Shown here in pieces: positions 50,642 to 63,144 of a stretch of 64,000 nucleotides of DNA (position 1 is its first letter; every line of letters starts with the position of its first letter). A program made the position numbers and the translations under genes. The notes beneath the pieces were generated by a model. The model was not told where the DNA came from and ran no database searches. It was given only the letters and a program-made list of their open reading frames with translations. The stretch comes from Fratercula arctica (lineage: Eukaryota; Chordata; Aves; Charadriiformes; Alcidae): NCBI GenBank assembly GCA_947846985.1, contig CANTUZ010000008.1, positions 38,148,817-38,212,816 of the forward strand. Direction: 5' to 3'.

Positions 50642-53600
50642 CTACAAGAAAGCAAAAACAGTAAGAAAAAAGAACAATATATATAGTTATAAAGGTATTT
50701 ACCTTATTTTACTTATTTTAAGATTTTAAAAAATATATTTATTTTTATTTGCATGCAATCTAATTAAAAGACATATGGTGAGGAAACACAGAAAAAAATT
50801 ATTTTATAGAGTCATTTAGGTTGGAAAAGACCTTTAAGATCATCAAGTCCAACCGTTAACCCAGCACTGTCGAGTCCAGCCCCACTCTATTTACTTACGC
50901 TAACTTCCACGGCTGCCATTATGCTATTCTTTCCAGTAAAAAGCCAACCACTTCACTGAATATTCTGCAGTTCTTGTCACTTAAGATAATGACTTCTTTA
51001 AAGAACCTCTTTATTACAGCATGAAGACAGCTCTAACTCTACCATCTGTTCCAACAGCGCAAGTCATCCCACGTACAAGGGCAGCATACTGCTCCAATAC
51101 ATTTCATTCAGTTTTGTAAGTAACCAAAATAACAAGATCACAGTTATATACTTAAGCCCCAATCTGTTATTAAAATTCAGTGTAAACACGTAGGGGTTTT
51201 AATGAGCTGTTGAACAATACTGTATATAACATATCCTAAAAGGAAAAGAGAACAAATCCTTGCTTAGTGAATTGAATTTTATACTAGGACTGTTTTGAAG
51301 ACATCAGGCTTATTCAAAGACTGCACTTAAAGCCCACATGTCAAAAATAAAAGTTACCTTGCTGGTAGTTCTCAGAAAATACTGAGCTGAAAAAAAGAGT
51401 CACCACTGGCAAACTTATGATAAGGAATTTTAGAAAATTCTCTTGCAAAATACCTAGCTGTAGTCACTCTAATTATTAAATTTCCATTTCTCAAAGAAAC
51501 AATTTCATACACAGATTGAAATGTACAATCTGCTTATACATTTAAAGCACAGAAAAGGATTTATGGCTACCAGAATCGGAAAACAATTTTTAGTGTAGAC
51601 TCACCCTAAAATGGTCTTAATGAATGGTGCAAAACCAGGGTACTATGAATAACCAACTCTGACAGCTTTTTCCTAAGGATGTCCTAGCAGCTCTTTTTTT
51701 TTTTTTTTTCCACCTCCATATAAGCAGGAAATCAAAAGAAGAATACAAATTCTAGCTACAAGACATGCTCCTATATACCTTGTCTCAACCTAAGATTCAT
51801 AGAATTCAAGAAAAACTTTCTTTTTCTCCTGCTGGTTCCTGCATGATTTAGTTCTGCACTATCAGTAAAGTCATATGACATACCTGGATAAGCCCCACAG
51901 GACAAATGTTTCATCCAGGAAAAGTATTATTTATTGCATGTATTTAACGAGGCTACTTAGCAGCAGTTGCAAAGCAAGAAAACCCAACCTTTCTTTGCAG
52001 AAAGGCTTTACTCTATTACTCTTGAGTTCAGAAATAAAGGAGATTCCAAAGTCAGCCCCAGGCTTGGGATGGAACACACCTCTATGAAGTTACTGGCTAC
52101 AGAGTACTATGTGATTCTGAAAACAGTCCTATAAATCTAGTATATGAAATTTTATCTCCCAATCCTTAGTCATACCTCTCCGTATTAAAAACAATCACTT
52201 TCAGTGATTTTTCCTTTAATGGGCAAGAACTCTCTGACTGACAGCAAGCACCAAATTTCAGCTAAGACAGCGCAAAAGGAATCTCCATGGAAAGAATTGG
52301 CCTGTTATGCCCAATCTGCATATAACACGTCATTTTTGAACGTTATTTTTTCTCTTCTAATAGAGTGAGCTAGATCATGTTTCACAACTTAAAATTTTCA
52401 CATCTAAGTGAAATTATTCTCTTGCCTCCTGAAATCTGTTGTTAGAGGAAGGACACTTAGTGGGAAGGGCACAGTTGACAAACAAAAGGACTTCTTATTG
52501 CTTAGCTCAGCTGAACAAGACGCTCAAGACACTAACAGATGTTTCCATTTTATGCCAAAAGAAATTTAAGGATTAGTTCTTTCATGCAAAGACATTTTTT
52601 TTAGCACAGTAGTGACCTGGAAACTTGAAAGCAAAAACAGCTAATTCAACTAATGTTTGACTCAGGACTGGAATTTTTGAAAGCAGGATGCATTTGCTCA
52701 TTGCATTACAGCGTATTTTAGACCAATCTGTTGGTAGCGTTACTGCACAGAAAGGGAAATATCCCCTTCAGTGAGATCAAGTTTTTGAGTAACATTTTGC
52801 TTGGAACTCCTTAAATTTGTAGTATGCAAACACGTAAAAATAAAGCTACAGTATTGGTTCAATGTTTTTTTATCATTTATCATGTATTTCAAATAATAAG
52901 CAAACATCATCAATGCCAGAAAAAGCTTGTCCACAGATTCTTTTTGAACTAAAAAAAAGTATCTTTTGTTCAGAAATAATTTCCTGCTTACATCTTTCGA
53001 AGTTTTACTTTCTAGCAAGAAAGTGTATAGTATTTGCCTCAGTAGAAGGTGCTTTTCTGAAAACATTGACTGATTTTTAAAATTATATGAAAACAATTAT
53101 GAAATTTACTCTGAATTATTCTACTCTACATAAGCAACCTTGGTTACAGTTGGCACATTTCAATTCTCTGTGGATGACAGATTCCGAGAAAGCTAGCAAT
53201 CGTGTCAGAGTAAAAATTGCCACAGTTTTTCCTCTTTAAAGCCAGTATTTAAGCTTCTAAAGGCTGACTATTTAGTTAGATCTGTCTAAGAGCTGGTATG
53301 TCACCTGGGACTAACCTATAGGAACTACTGTAGGGTCACAGGTTACATATTCTTCCAAGAAATCATTCTGGGGGAGAACAGTTATATTTTATCTTATACG
53401 GCTGTTTACATGTCTCCTTTCGCTAGCAAGGAGAGTCACAGGCAGCACTTCACTGCCTCAGAGGTCTTCAACTGAACGTGTTCTGTTAAGCAACAAGAAC
53501 TGTCTCTCAAAATTAAATACGAAATGCTGTAATGTGGCTTTGTGAAGCAATGCAAAACTCTGTTTGGAACAGTTACCAGAACTGCAAAACAGACAATAAC

Positions 53601-54178
53601 ATACCAATTGATGTAAAATTGAATTTCAGTAATGCTGTGCAGAATTTAGCATTCAGCAGAAGAGGGTGAAGTCTTCTGCTGGTCCCTCTTTCCCATCCAC
53701 TCATCCTCCCCTTCTCTGTAGTGGCTCAGAAAACTGTTACAGGTTAAAACAACTCTTTCAACTTACTCTGTGCTGCCAAAAATACTTTTAACTGATTAAG
53801 AGTAATTCCTTGATCAGGTTCTTTTAATGGCTGCAAGAAAACTGGTGTTTTGAAAGTAATGCCCAAGACAGCGAAACCACGTCTCAATTGTGTGGTTACA
53901 CTTAATTGTAAAATATCTTCTTCTAGAGAACATCTGCATAGATATTTAATGACTATATAGCCTGTAGATAGACTAGATACCTATGCTAAAAATGTAATTA
54001 GAGGAAAGCCAGGAACTACTTGAAAATAAGGACCCTATCAAATGTAAACACTACTGCAACATGACAAAGCGTTCACTAAATGTAGAAATGAAACTGTAAG
54101 GACTCACAGTTGTAATTTCATTTACCTTTTTGCATGATTTTTTCTTAAGTGGGACCACTGTTCATATAAAATACTTAC
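50642..54178 (-). other. UBR3 intron
   Basis: 3,537 bases, GT-AG. Contains the CR1 end at 50806-50890 and T16 at 51694-51709; no other feature. Confidence 0.9.
50806..50890 (-). mobile_element. CR1 3'-end fragment, different subfamily
   Basis: ATAGAGTCATTTAGGTTGGA, then AAAGACCTTTAAGATCATCA and AGTCCAACCGTTAACCCAGC is the inverted 3' end of a CR1 subfamily with the AGTCCAACC.TTAACCCAGCACTG variant, unlike the other copies here. The inner boundary is uncertain. It lies about 165 bases upstream (in transcript terms) of the acceptor of the 50.6-kb exon. Confidence 0.9.
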
Positions 54179-54312
54179 GTCTTTAAAGTACCGCTGTAAA
54201 GTTGTAAGCCTCACATCATGCAGTGCTGCACAGGTATCCCAAGGGTATATTTGCTCCTCTTCAGTAGTTGGTAGTTTCTTTGGCTCAGTGCTATTGCGGC
54301 ATTGTCCCAACA
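54179..54312 (-). CDS. UBR3: UBR3 exon: long loop inside the RING
   Basis: 134 bp, starting with two bases that complete Val of VLGQCRN and ending in phase 0 at YFKD before GTAAGT. It encodes the long insertion between the first and second pairs of RING ligands, including EEEQIYPWDTCAALHDVRL and the helix TLQRYFKD. Because of it about 85 residues separate the first C-x2-C from CGHTLHIDC, a hallmark of UBR ligases compared with compact RINGs. Confidence 0.95.
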
Positions 54313-54831
54313 CTGTACGGAGAAAAGCAGCGGTAAAGAATGCAATGGATAACAATACGCTAAACAATCAAAAGAACAATCGGGAAATTCTGGTTTGTAA
54401 CTACAATGTGCTTTGTTGATGTTAAACAGTAAAAAAATTATTAAAGACATTGAACGCTGAAAGTTGTGCTTTTGCACTTGTACATAAAGTATATATACAT
54501 ACACAAATACACATACATACATAAAGACACACTGATGGCTATTTTATTTTCTTTTTCTTTCAATGCCTATTTTCCTGCAGGTCTATTATATCCTGCTGTG
54601 TTTCCAAAAGCTAACAAGAACTATGAGGGAATGAAACTGTTTGCTCTTTTAGCAAACATTTAAGAATTTTCTCAGTATCCTTAGACCTAGACATGTGCCT
54701 CTTGGAGGATCATCTGCCAAAAAAAAGTGGAGACTCTTCTCTTCCCAGGCTCCATGAGACACAACAGGATTTATGCACATGTACTAAAAGCTGCAGAAAC
54801 ACTGCTTGTCCACGAAGTCACGCAGTTGTAC
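54313..54831 (-). other. UBR3 intron
   Basis: 519 bases, GT-AG. Contains an imperfect TACA-type microsatellite at 54489-54522. Confidence 0.9.
54489..54522 (+). repeat. Imperfect TACA/CA microsatellite
   Basis: TATATATACATACACAAATA followed by CACATACATACAT: a decayed tetranucleotide repeat in a short UBR3 intron. Confidence 0.85.
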
Positions 54832-54981
54832 CTGAGGATGCTTGTAATAGGACAACTAGCCCCGTAGGTCTGTCTTCAGTAGAAGGACCACTTTGTCCAC
54901 AAATAACACAATCATATATTGCCTCAGAAACATGCTGTTCCGATGTAGCTACCTCCATGGCAATATCAGCATCTGGGGATT
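54832..54981 (-). CDS. UBR3: UBR3 exon: start of RING-H2 finger
   Basis: 150 bp. The first two bases complete the split codon from the 61.4-kb exon, and one base is left over for the next. It encodes an acidic linker (ESPDADIAMEVATSEQ) and then YDCVICGQSGPS, holding the first two zinc ligands of the RING (C-x2-C), followed by EDRPTGLVVLLQASS. The acceptor is TTTTTTTAG and the donor is GTACAA, a weaker donor than its neighbours. The linker is the least conserved part; the RING half is near identical to mammalian UBR3. Confidence 0.95.
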
Positions 54982-56283
54982 CTAAAAAAAGATAAGAAAA
55001 TTGATATTAAACGGAGGGAAAGAAATTCAGTTGTATCTGCACTGAGGTAGTGATGAAAAAACTCCAAAATAACTTCTGTAGTTTATCTACAACTAATACA
55101 TTGACAGTTACTTGAAACTAACCTTGCTGCTTCGAACAGAAAGACACCTACACACTGAAGTACAAGTTTTCCCATATTCAGTGGAATTAAATGTTTAGTT
55201 CAAGTTTTGCGTTAAGCTTGATCGCTTTAAAACTTCTACAAAGCAGAGACCTAACTTCTGTTTCATTAGATTATATATTGAAAACTCTGAACACAGAGGG
55301 ATGACGGGCAATGAGTATGAACCTCTGCTAAAACCGGATGTGCTCATAACTGACTCTAACGACAATTAGAAGGAAAAAGTTAATCTGCAGACCTTAGAAA
55401 TAATTTTAAGATGCTTAGACAAAGTGAATGAAATGTGCAACTAAAACCGAAAGACTATTTTTAATACGAAACTTGAACAATCTTTAAAAATATGAGGTGC
55501 ATTAAGAAAGTAATCTGCTGCTATGCTGCAGACGTTTAAACATTTACTGTATACAAGACGTATCAGAGATCCTGTTTTCTAATGGGCTACATCGTTATTT
55601 CTTAGGTGCACAGACAGAAACGCTCAAGGCTGAGGACCAGCTTCAAAGGACTGAAGCGACTGCACTTGACAAAGCTTTGTTCCCGTGACAGTTGGTGGTG
55701 GTGGTTTCAGGGCAGGACGCTAAACAAAATGGAACCAATTTTATGTTATGTTACAATCCAAGGTAAGAATTCTTTACTGGCTTGAAAGAAAAGCATCTCA
55801 AGACTAAATGATCCTCTCCTGACTGATCGGGAACACATACAGTCAGCCTTTTCATCGAGACTGTAAGGGTGCTTTGCGTCTTTCCTAGAAGATAATTTTT
55901 CCAGAGGAAAACACTTCCTCCCCATCTTCAACCACGTCCTTTATCTCCTTGATTAAGTAAGCCAGGGTGCTGGATACAGAACCCAAAAACCTCGAGTGCA
56001 GCAACAGTCCTCATGCGGAACTGCTTGTAAGAGAGCTGCTCTCTGATGAAAATCCACTCTACGTTCAGCACAGGAGGCCTGTTGCTGTAAGAAGAGGTGT
56101 GTTGGAGGCCAGGCAGCATTTTTCTTTGCTATGAAAAGCTCCATGCAACGCTCTCACTCACAGGGCAGAATCAAAATTACGTTGTTTTAGTAACTATTGA
56201 TTTTCCAGTCAGTTCTTGAGGGTCATATGAAAATGAACTCCTGTCTTCATTGACATACAGTTCTTAATATTGTACGCACGTCT

Positions 56284-56302
56284 ATCACCATCTAGTGGCA
56301 GT
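56284..56302 (-). promoter_or_regulatory. Candidate CTCF site
   Basis: The minus strand reads CTGCCACTAGATGGTGATA. It fits the CCASYAGRKGGCR core at 12 of 13 positions; the miss is T for C near the end, a normally well conserved position. No occupancy can be inferred. Confidence 0.3.
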
Positions 56303-59300
56303 CAGATGTACAATAAAAAGTAGAATGCATCAACTGTAAATGTTTTTTAAGTCTAAACATACAGAAAACCTATGAGGAACTGTAACACAGCAGGGAGGAA
56401 ATAAACACTAGAGCTATTTTTTCTCTTTAACATCACCTCATAATTGTGTAACGCACACTCACGTATGCCTGTGTATTAGGAGCACATGACGCAAGAATTA
56501 CTAAAGAGTTCCAGTCTTCTTATTCACCTTTTTCTAAAATATTGTCACGAAAACATAAAAAATATTGAATGGATGTGTGTTTTAAGACATGTAGTAAGAG
56601 AATATAGCGTGTCAATCAGATTTTGAACAACTCAGTGGAAGTCCTCAAAATCCATCATTTAATTTACAAAATAGCATTCATAAGCATTCAGCATTCATAT
56701 TTTAAACCTGAAGGGGAAAAGCCACAGATCTTAGTACTTAAAAGGTGTTTCAAACAATTCAGTATAGGCAATCTATACTTCTATTGCCTATGTGCAACAG
56801 GCACATAAAAATCAGGCTAATTTAATTTTAGAACTCAGCGATCAAATGCGTGTTTCCTTCACAAGTACTCAGATCTAGTGCTAGGCTACTTTAGCAAACA
56901 ATAAAATTTCAAGGGAACTGAACTTCTAGCATCAAGGAAGACTTCCTAATAAAATCATTTCCCCCAGAGCTAGTGAAAAGAAACAAACACATAATCCATT
57001 GGTAAGAGAAATTGGCAAGGATTTAAAAATCGCAAATAATTAAGCAGACCAAAAAATGCCATACAAACAAAAAAAACCCCCAACTCTTTTTGAATGGACT
57101 ATGAGAAACCTTGATTACTGGCTTAAAATAGTTGTTAGCTTCTTTGGAAAGTAAGAAAGCATGCTATGCGTATAGCAACGATCTCAGCCTTGGGTTTCTT
57201 GCCTTCCTGAGTTTTGCCTCTGTGGAGCTCCTGTGGAAGGCGCAGACCCTGCCTCACCAGCTCCGTGATCCACCTACAGCGTCAAGGACCCGGACAAACA
57301 TGTTTCAACTCAAAATACTGTCGAAAATGGGAGACTCTTTCCTGCAAATCTTGTTCTAAAATATTTCATTAGCGCACAGATACTTCTGAATATAAAGTAA
57401 TTGCAGTGTCTCCATTCTACCTCACTTTCCATTATATATTTCCTATTTCATATGGAGAAAAATAAACTAAACCGCATTGTTCTGCAATATGGAAGCTTAA
57501 AACGGCCAGAAACTTGTAGCTCCACAGTTTTCTCCCCCCCCCTCCCTTTTTTCTCCATTTCATGTAAACAGAAGTACAGAATTGCTTTGTGTTTTCCATG
57601 ACAACCTGTGAAGTATTTATTTAAAATGACTGGAGTTATAATGCTATTTTATTCATTTGATTTAGAAAATACAGGTTCTTACCTATTTTTAAAGCATGAA
57701 CTAACATTTCCTAACTCCCAAAATGCAATTATAAAAAGACAGCTTAATAAAAAATTATTACCTTGTTAAATGTCCTTTTATATTGATTAAAAATCTTTAT
57801 ATAGTTAAACATTAACAGAACATAAAATTCCTTCTATTCTAGCTAAAAACCCCATCCAGATCGCCACCAAGAACTGTCACGTGAATAAAGCTGCATCACT
57901 TGCAACTAAAAGGTGAAGAATAATCTAAAAATCTCATTATTTTGCTTCCACTGATGCATAAACCCCCAACATTTTTTGCTGACCCTAGGAAGATCTTTCC
58001 ATGAAAACAGCACTAGCGCGTTATGTCCCAGAACAATGTTGCCTTATTGAGTGCCAAAGGAATCTTCTGCCAGATGTTTGCTAAGATACTCACCTTCAGG
58101 CATTTTACTTCTCCGTTTTTCAAATAGGTTTTGCAGGAGCCTGTGGTTCTGTTTTGTTTTGCGTAAAAACCACTGGCACCCAAAAGAAGACATCTCATCA
58201 CTTCACTGGAGATTCAGAAAGTAGGTAGTGACAACAGCAGAGCAAGAAGACCAAGGTGGCTTCAAGTTGCCAGGCTGAAGCATGGCTTTACCAGCCCGGC
58301 AGCCATCACGCAAGAAAGCAAGTGTATTTTCTTGTCAAGCATCCTTTGGAACACAACCAAAGACGCTTAGTTTCAAACTCGGACTCTCCAAAGATTTAAC
58401 CTAATTGATTTCACAGAGACTCGTCCTGATGATGTCAATGTGTGTGAAGAAGGAGCAAATGGGAAACACAAGATAAGACACATGGTATTGGTATCAGTTC
58501 ACGAAGGTTTGTCTAGTGTTATAACCTACACCGCCCCCCTACGGTGGGTTCTGGGACTTTATCCTTGTGCGTTATTTCAGAAATCTGGATAAATTTGAAC
58601 CTCATTAAAAACAAAGATGAAAACACCAAAGGAGGACGAAAACATTTAAACTGTGACAGAAATCCAGGGTAGTGCCAAACGCTATCGTTCCCATGGGTTT
58701 TAAAAAAAGTTAATTATTTAGCTCTTTGTTTGGTTTGTACCAACAGGATTGAGAGGCCCAAGGTTACAAAATCCTAGCATTTCCCACCTCCTAGCAGATC
58801 AGTCTGCTAAAATCTAGCACAGTTTTATCACAGAACGCAGTGCTGCAGGAATTTTACTTCATTTGTACTCTCCAGAGTTACGGATTCACTCCCCTCCTTT
58901 CCCCTATCCAGCAAAACCCCAGAACCAAAAGGGCTCTGTAAACACAGTAAATATAGTTTACAATATTTTGACTGGAGTCAACATTTTTCCTGCTGTATAC
59001 ATCATGTGTCAAAGCGGCCCCTCAGCATCAAAGCAACCATTAGCATGCTAATGTTCTTTGCCCTGACCCAGCAGACGTATTCTCAAGAGATCAGTACCTC
59101 ATTTATTTTTCTATCTGGGTTCAGAAGATTGAGCGTTAGGAAATGTGTGTCACCTTGCATTAAAACTCTGCACTTCTTTTTAACTCTAGCTAAGGAACGT
59201 TTGCTTGAAGGACAAAATGACGTCCTGCTGAGACTCACAACATCGGAAAGAAACACAAAAATCATATTGCATACTTACACGAGGCATTAAAAAAAAATAA

Positions 59301-60189
59301 AAATCACATTGGGCATTTCAGAGCCAGCAAAACTATTGAAGGGATGCAAGACACCCTAATATTTATAATTCACAAATTAACCAATTCACAAATTTTCACT
59401 AAGATACTTTTGATTAAGTAGGTTCATCAGCTTGCCTCAAATGGATCATAATATCTCATGTTTATAAAACTTAGATAGACAGGTCTTGACAAATTTTACT
59501 GTAATTTGCTAAAGGCTACTATTAACCTGCGCAGAGGGATTTATTTTTGTTCTTAACAAGTCCAGCCTGAGAGGCAGCGAGGTTTCAAAAATCTCTTGTG
59601 TGGAGTTCCACATCACGACGGATAAACCACAGCCTCACACTGCGGTAAGTGCTCTCCAAGCAAAGACGTAAAAGCAACTATTACTAGGAGACCAGAAGGC
59701 CTATGGAGCTGACCCTGTACATGACAACACATTTTTGACTCACATTCTCCTGAGGCATTTCAAGAGCTCTATCTGCTGCCCTTAGAATGATGTTTCTTGG
59801 CTTAGTTTTCTACTTTTTACATTTGTCCTGCAGTCAAACAGCTAAAGACAGCACAGTGGATTCTGTTCCATCCTAGTCCATTAGCATAACTGTTTCTAAA
59901 TTTCACTTAATTACTTCCAGGCAGGCTCGAACAGCAATGCATTTCTGCAGATGTCACAGAATATAAATAGAAAGTTAACAGGGGGCACAAATGGAAAGAG
60001 CTAAATAGTCAGAATTTTTTCTACAGTGATTATCTGCAAGAAAATCCCAACCTTTACTTTCAGATTCTCAGACGATTTTGTGAATTCCAGTTCGAATAAA
60101 TAATTTTTGCTGGTAAAATGAGACCTATTTAATATGAAACATGAACATGGGTATAACTTCCTTTTAAGCCATGTTTCATAGCAGCATCC

Positions 60190-60348
60190 CAATTTTTTAT
60201 GCTGAGGGTAGTGAAACATGGGAACAGGCTGCCCAGAGAGGTGGTAGATGCCCCATCCCTGGAGGGGTTCAAGGCCAGGCTGGACGGGGCTCTGAGCAGC
60301 CTGGTCTGGTGGGAGGTGTCCCTGCCCAGGGCAGGGGGCATGGAACTA
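60190..60348 (+). mobile_element. CR1 fragment lacking its 3' terminus
   Basis: Reads TAGTGAAACATGGGAACAGG, CTGCCCAGAGAGGTGGTAGA and GGGAGGTGTCCCTGCCCAGG as in CR1, but stops at GGGGGCATGGAACTA, without the GATGATCTT...ATTCTATG end. It is therefore truncated at both ends, so a later deletion or rearrangement removed the 3' tail. Opposite to UBR3. Confidence 0.92.
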
Positions 60349-60630
60349 ATTTAACTTAAACTCATTTTCATCTGTGAGCTTTGTGTTGTATTGCACATTC
60401 TCCAAACATAACACCATATATATAGTCAATATTTGCTAAAAAAGTTTCAAATGATTGCTGTGTCCAAAACCTGCGTAAGTATGAAGGAATAAATCTTTTC
60501 AGCAACCTACAAACTGAAGGGAATTCAACAATTTCAAAACCCTGACTTTTTCAGCAAAAACAGTTAAAGTATTTCTAACCAATGCTTAAACTCAAATCAA
60601 AACTACATAGCAGATAACATTTGATTGAAA

Positions 60631-60647
60631 GGGGGAGGGGGGGGGGG
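60631..60647 (+). repeat. G5-A-G11 run
   Basis: GGGGGAGGGGGGGGGGG, able in principle to form a four-tract G-quadruplex on the + strand (C-rich in the transcript). Confidence 0.85.
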
Positions 60648-60803
60648 AAAGATTCCTGCTTTGTCTTATCTTTCAAAAGGGCTAATTTTCAATGAAGTCA
60701 TCCAGACACTGAAAATATTTTCCATTGCTCACTTAAAAGCGAGCAAACTAATCAAGATTATGTGCTTCTACACAGCAGAACCCCAAAGAGTTTACCCTCA
60801 ATG

Positions 60804-60839
60804 ATACAATGTTATTTTTATAATACAATGTTATTTTTA
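60804..60839 (+). repeat. Two-copy 19-base tandem repeat
   Basis: ATACAATGTTATTTTTA occurs at 60804-60820 and again at 60823-60839, identical and 19 bases apart: a recent small duplication. Confidence 0.9.
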
Positions 60840-61394
60840 GCAACTGAGATGACCAAAAAATTATGCTTTCCTTAATTCTATATATAAGTTTAAAATGCAA
60901 AAAAAATCTACCTTATCAAAATTTGAGGCTCTATAAAGAAATTATCCTAAATTTTATTATTACAGATTAAAGAAATGTCAATCTTTAAAAAACAAACTAA
61001 CTTTGGGATACTTTATATGAAAAGGTAAATACTTTAAAACACATCACACACATTTAATCATTGCATCCAATGCATACAAAGAAAAGATAGGAATAAATAT
61101 TATGTGCTACAGATAATGCGTTCTCTTTTAAATATTTTCAAGATTATTTAACCTATTCTTTAGCAATTATGTATTCAGTATTATCTGTCCTAGAAAACAC
61201 AACTATAAGCCTCTTAAGAAGTACTTAGTGAACAAGTGGATACAGTAGTGGAATCTGAGGGGAGGGGTTTTTGTTTGGGGTTTGTTCTTTTTTTAAACTG
61301 TTTGAGTAAAAACCTTAATACTAACATGGAAATAAAATTAAAAAAATTAATTTAAAAAACAAAAAAGCAAGCAAGCAACCCCACAAAAACTTAC

Positions 61395-61483
61395 CAACAT
61401 CCATGGCAGTTTCCATGAAGCTTTTCTGCCTTGAGGCAAATTCAGCCAACAATTTCTGTTGCCTTTCTCTGGCCTTCTGTCGC
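61395..61483 (-). CDS. UBR3: UBR3 exon: basic, Gln-rich helix before the RING
   Basis: First UBR3 exon in the window, 89 bp, entering with one base of a split codon and leaving with one base (phase 1). It reads RQKARERQQKLLAEFASRQK then SFMETAMDV, a charged helix typical of UBR3 just upstream of the RING. The acceptor is a pyrimidine tract ending CATTCAG and the donor is GTAAGT. The exon carrying the preceding residues is outside the window. Confidence 0.93.
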
Positions 61484-61498
61484 CTGAATGAAAGGAGA

Positions 61499-61518
61499 GG
61501 GGGGGAAAAGGGGAGGGG
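61499..61518 (+). other. Potential G-quadruplex at an exon acceptor
   Basis: G7-A4-G4-A-G4 on the + strand, 16 bases from the acceptor of the 61.4-kb exon. The same bases form the C-rich polypyrimidine tract of that acceptor in the transcript. Confidence 0.6.
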
Positions 61519-63130
61519 AAAAAAAAGTATATATGATGGAGGAAAAAAATGTTTACAGTGTCAGGCTAATTACAGTCACCACCTTCAACAATATCATTGA
61601 AAATTCAAGTTTTCTCTAAATAAGGGATTAATTTTCAAGCCTAAAAAAGGAATCTCTCGCTTTAAAAGTAGTGTTTAAGAAATAAGAGTTACTTTCTTTT
61701 CATTCTGAAAGAAAAGAATAAAATCCTTTCCTATAAAGTCCTTCAGAAAACCAAGGGATCCTTTAACAGATGAGGACATGGCGTCATAAGAAAAAGACAG
61801 TCTTGAAAGTTATTTTTCTTTCACAAAAGGGAAGAACAACAGAGTGAAAAGTAAACTATTGTACAAAACCAAGTACTCCTGTGAGCAACCAATGTTTACA
61901 AGTTAATAATAATAATAAGCCTACCTCACTCACTTTTGGTATCAAGCTTGATGCCAAGGGAAACAACTATGAATAATTTCTTTTCTAGCCAAGGCTCCTC
62001 ACACTGGTTCCTTCTCCCCCACCTCCACCCTAGATACTGGTCACCATCAGCTTTTATACCTGGACTGACAGAAGGTGGGGATTGCTTCCAGACTGAAGGC
62101 CCTCGTCTCCCTGGAGCCAACCTGACTTCACTAACTTTTTCCTCATAGCATAACACAGCTCTGGATTTACAAATGGAAGACATTAGAGACTCCTTCTATT
62201 TAAACTGTATTAGTGATCTGTATGAAGCCATTCAACCAGCTATTCTATAACTCCCTATATATGCATACTGCAGGGGGTAGAGGAATACTGATGGATGTAA
62301 AAAGATAAAAGAAAATAGACATTGATTTTCTTCTTCCTGAGGTAGCAAGAAATGATCTTTACTTAGACAAGAGTTTACAAATAGAGGAAATGGAAGAGTT
62401 CAAGTGGGAAAACCAAACAAAACTCCCACCGCAGCTTCTCACCACATGGCAAAGACCGACACGCCCCATGCACAAGGCCTTTCCCAGCGTCTCCCCAGCG
62501 CAGCCAGGGAAGCTCCATCAGAGCTACAAACTCTGTGCACCAGCATTTACAATGAATTCCCCCCCCCCACTCAGAGATGATTCAGATAACTAACAAGGGA
62601 TTTAAAAACATCCCTTGGCATCTGATATGCTGATGGGTTGCTCTTTAGTCTCCAGCACTGTCTGATGATCGCTGTCCTGGCACAGAACAGGCACGCACAG
62701 GCCCAAAGCAGCGAATATACTGTAACCTGTTACCCTCAGGTGCTCTGTTTGTAAGTCAAAGCTTCCAACTTGTTTTCTTAAAGGCATCTTAAACCCCCAA
62801 ATATCTCTGCCCATTTATCTGTCACATTGTACAGCCACCATTTCTCAAAATAACTTCTATTTACAACAATCCTAAGATTCATTATTCCGAGGAGCATACC
62901 AGGGCATTCATTAAACCTGTTTTTATTTATTTCTCCCTGCGAATTTCTCAATATACGCCTTGACTAAAAGCAGAGCGACTGTAAATAGAGGCCTTTAATA
63001 AGAAGACATAAACAAACTCTGACAGATTCAGTACAGCTCAGTAATTTTCCGTGATGGCCCATGGGAGTATGACACTGCAATTGAAAAAATGCTGCAAGCA
63101 GCTCGAGCTCTCTTCTAGCCCTGTATTTCG

Positions 63131-63144
63131 GTTTCTATGGCGAC
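63131..63144 (-). promoter_or_regulatory. Candidate RFX (X-box) site
   Basis: The minus strand reads GTCGCCATAGAAAC: a perfect GTNRCC half, a two-base spacer, and a five of six match to RGYAAC. It sits in a unique-looking intronic block. Confidence 0.3.

Larger units (their letters stand above)
54982..61394 (-). other. UBR3 intron
   Basis: 6,413 bases, GT-AG. Holds the CR1 at 60190-60348, a G5-A-G11 run at 60631, a 19-base tandem duplication at 60804 and a candidate CTCF site at 56284. No exon is recognised. Confidence 0.88.
8944..61483 (-). other. UBR3: UBR3 gene, C-terminal part: sixteen coding exons
   Basis: The conceptual splice product is recognised as UBR3 (ubiquitin protein ligase E3 component n-recognin 3). 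It matches vertebrate UBR3 nearly end to end across the RING ([33 protein letters not shown]) and the C-terminal cap (KDPAVCLVCGTFVCLKG). The family protein is about 1,890 residues; the exons here sum to 2,104 coding bases, about 700 residues plus stop, so the N-terminal two thirds, including the UBR box, lie beyond 64000. Known role: a RING E3 that works with RAD6-type E2 enzymes (UBE2A/UBE2B); APE1 is a reported substrate. All sixteen exons are open and their phases agree across the model. Fifteen introns are inferred. Fourteen are GT-AG; the one between 33246 and 25639 is best read as GC-AG. Confidence 0.97.

Noticed and set aside
13041..57090. Scattered AAAAACCCC motifs (e.g. 13041, 32287, 33677, 57072) as a strand-specific signal
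   Set aside because: The inverse form GGGGTTTTT also occurs on the + strand (e.g. 4092, 7386, 12279, 61263), so I see no clear orientation bias.
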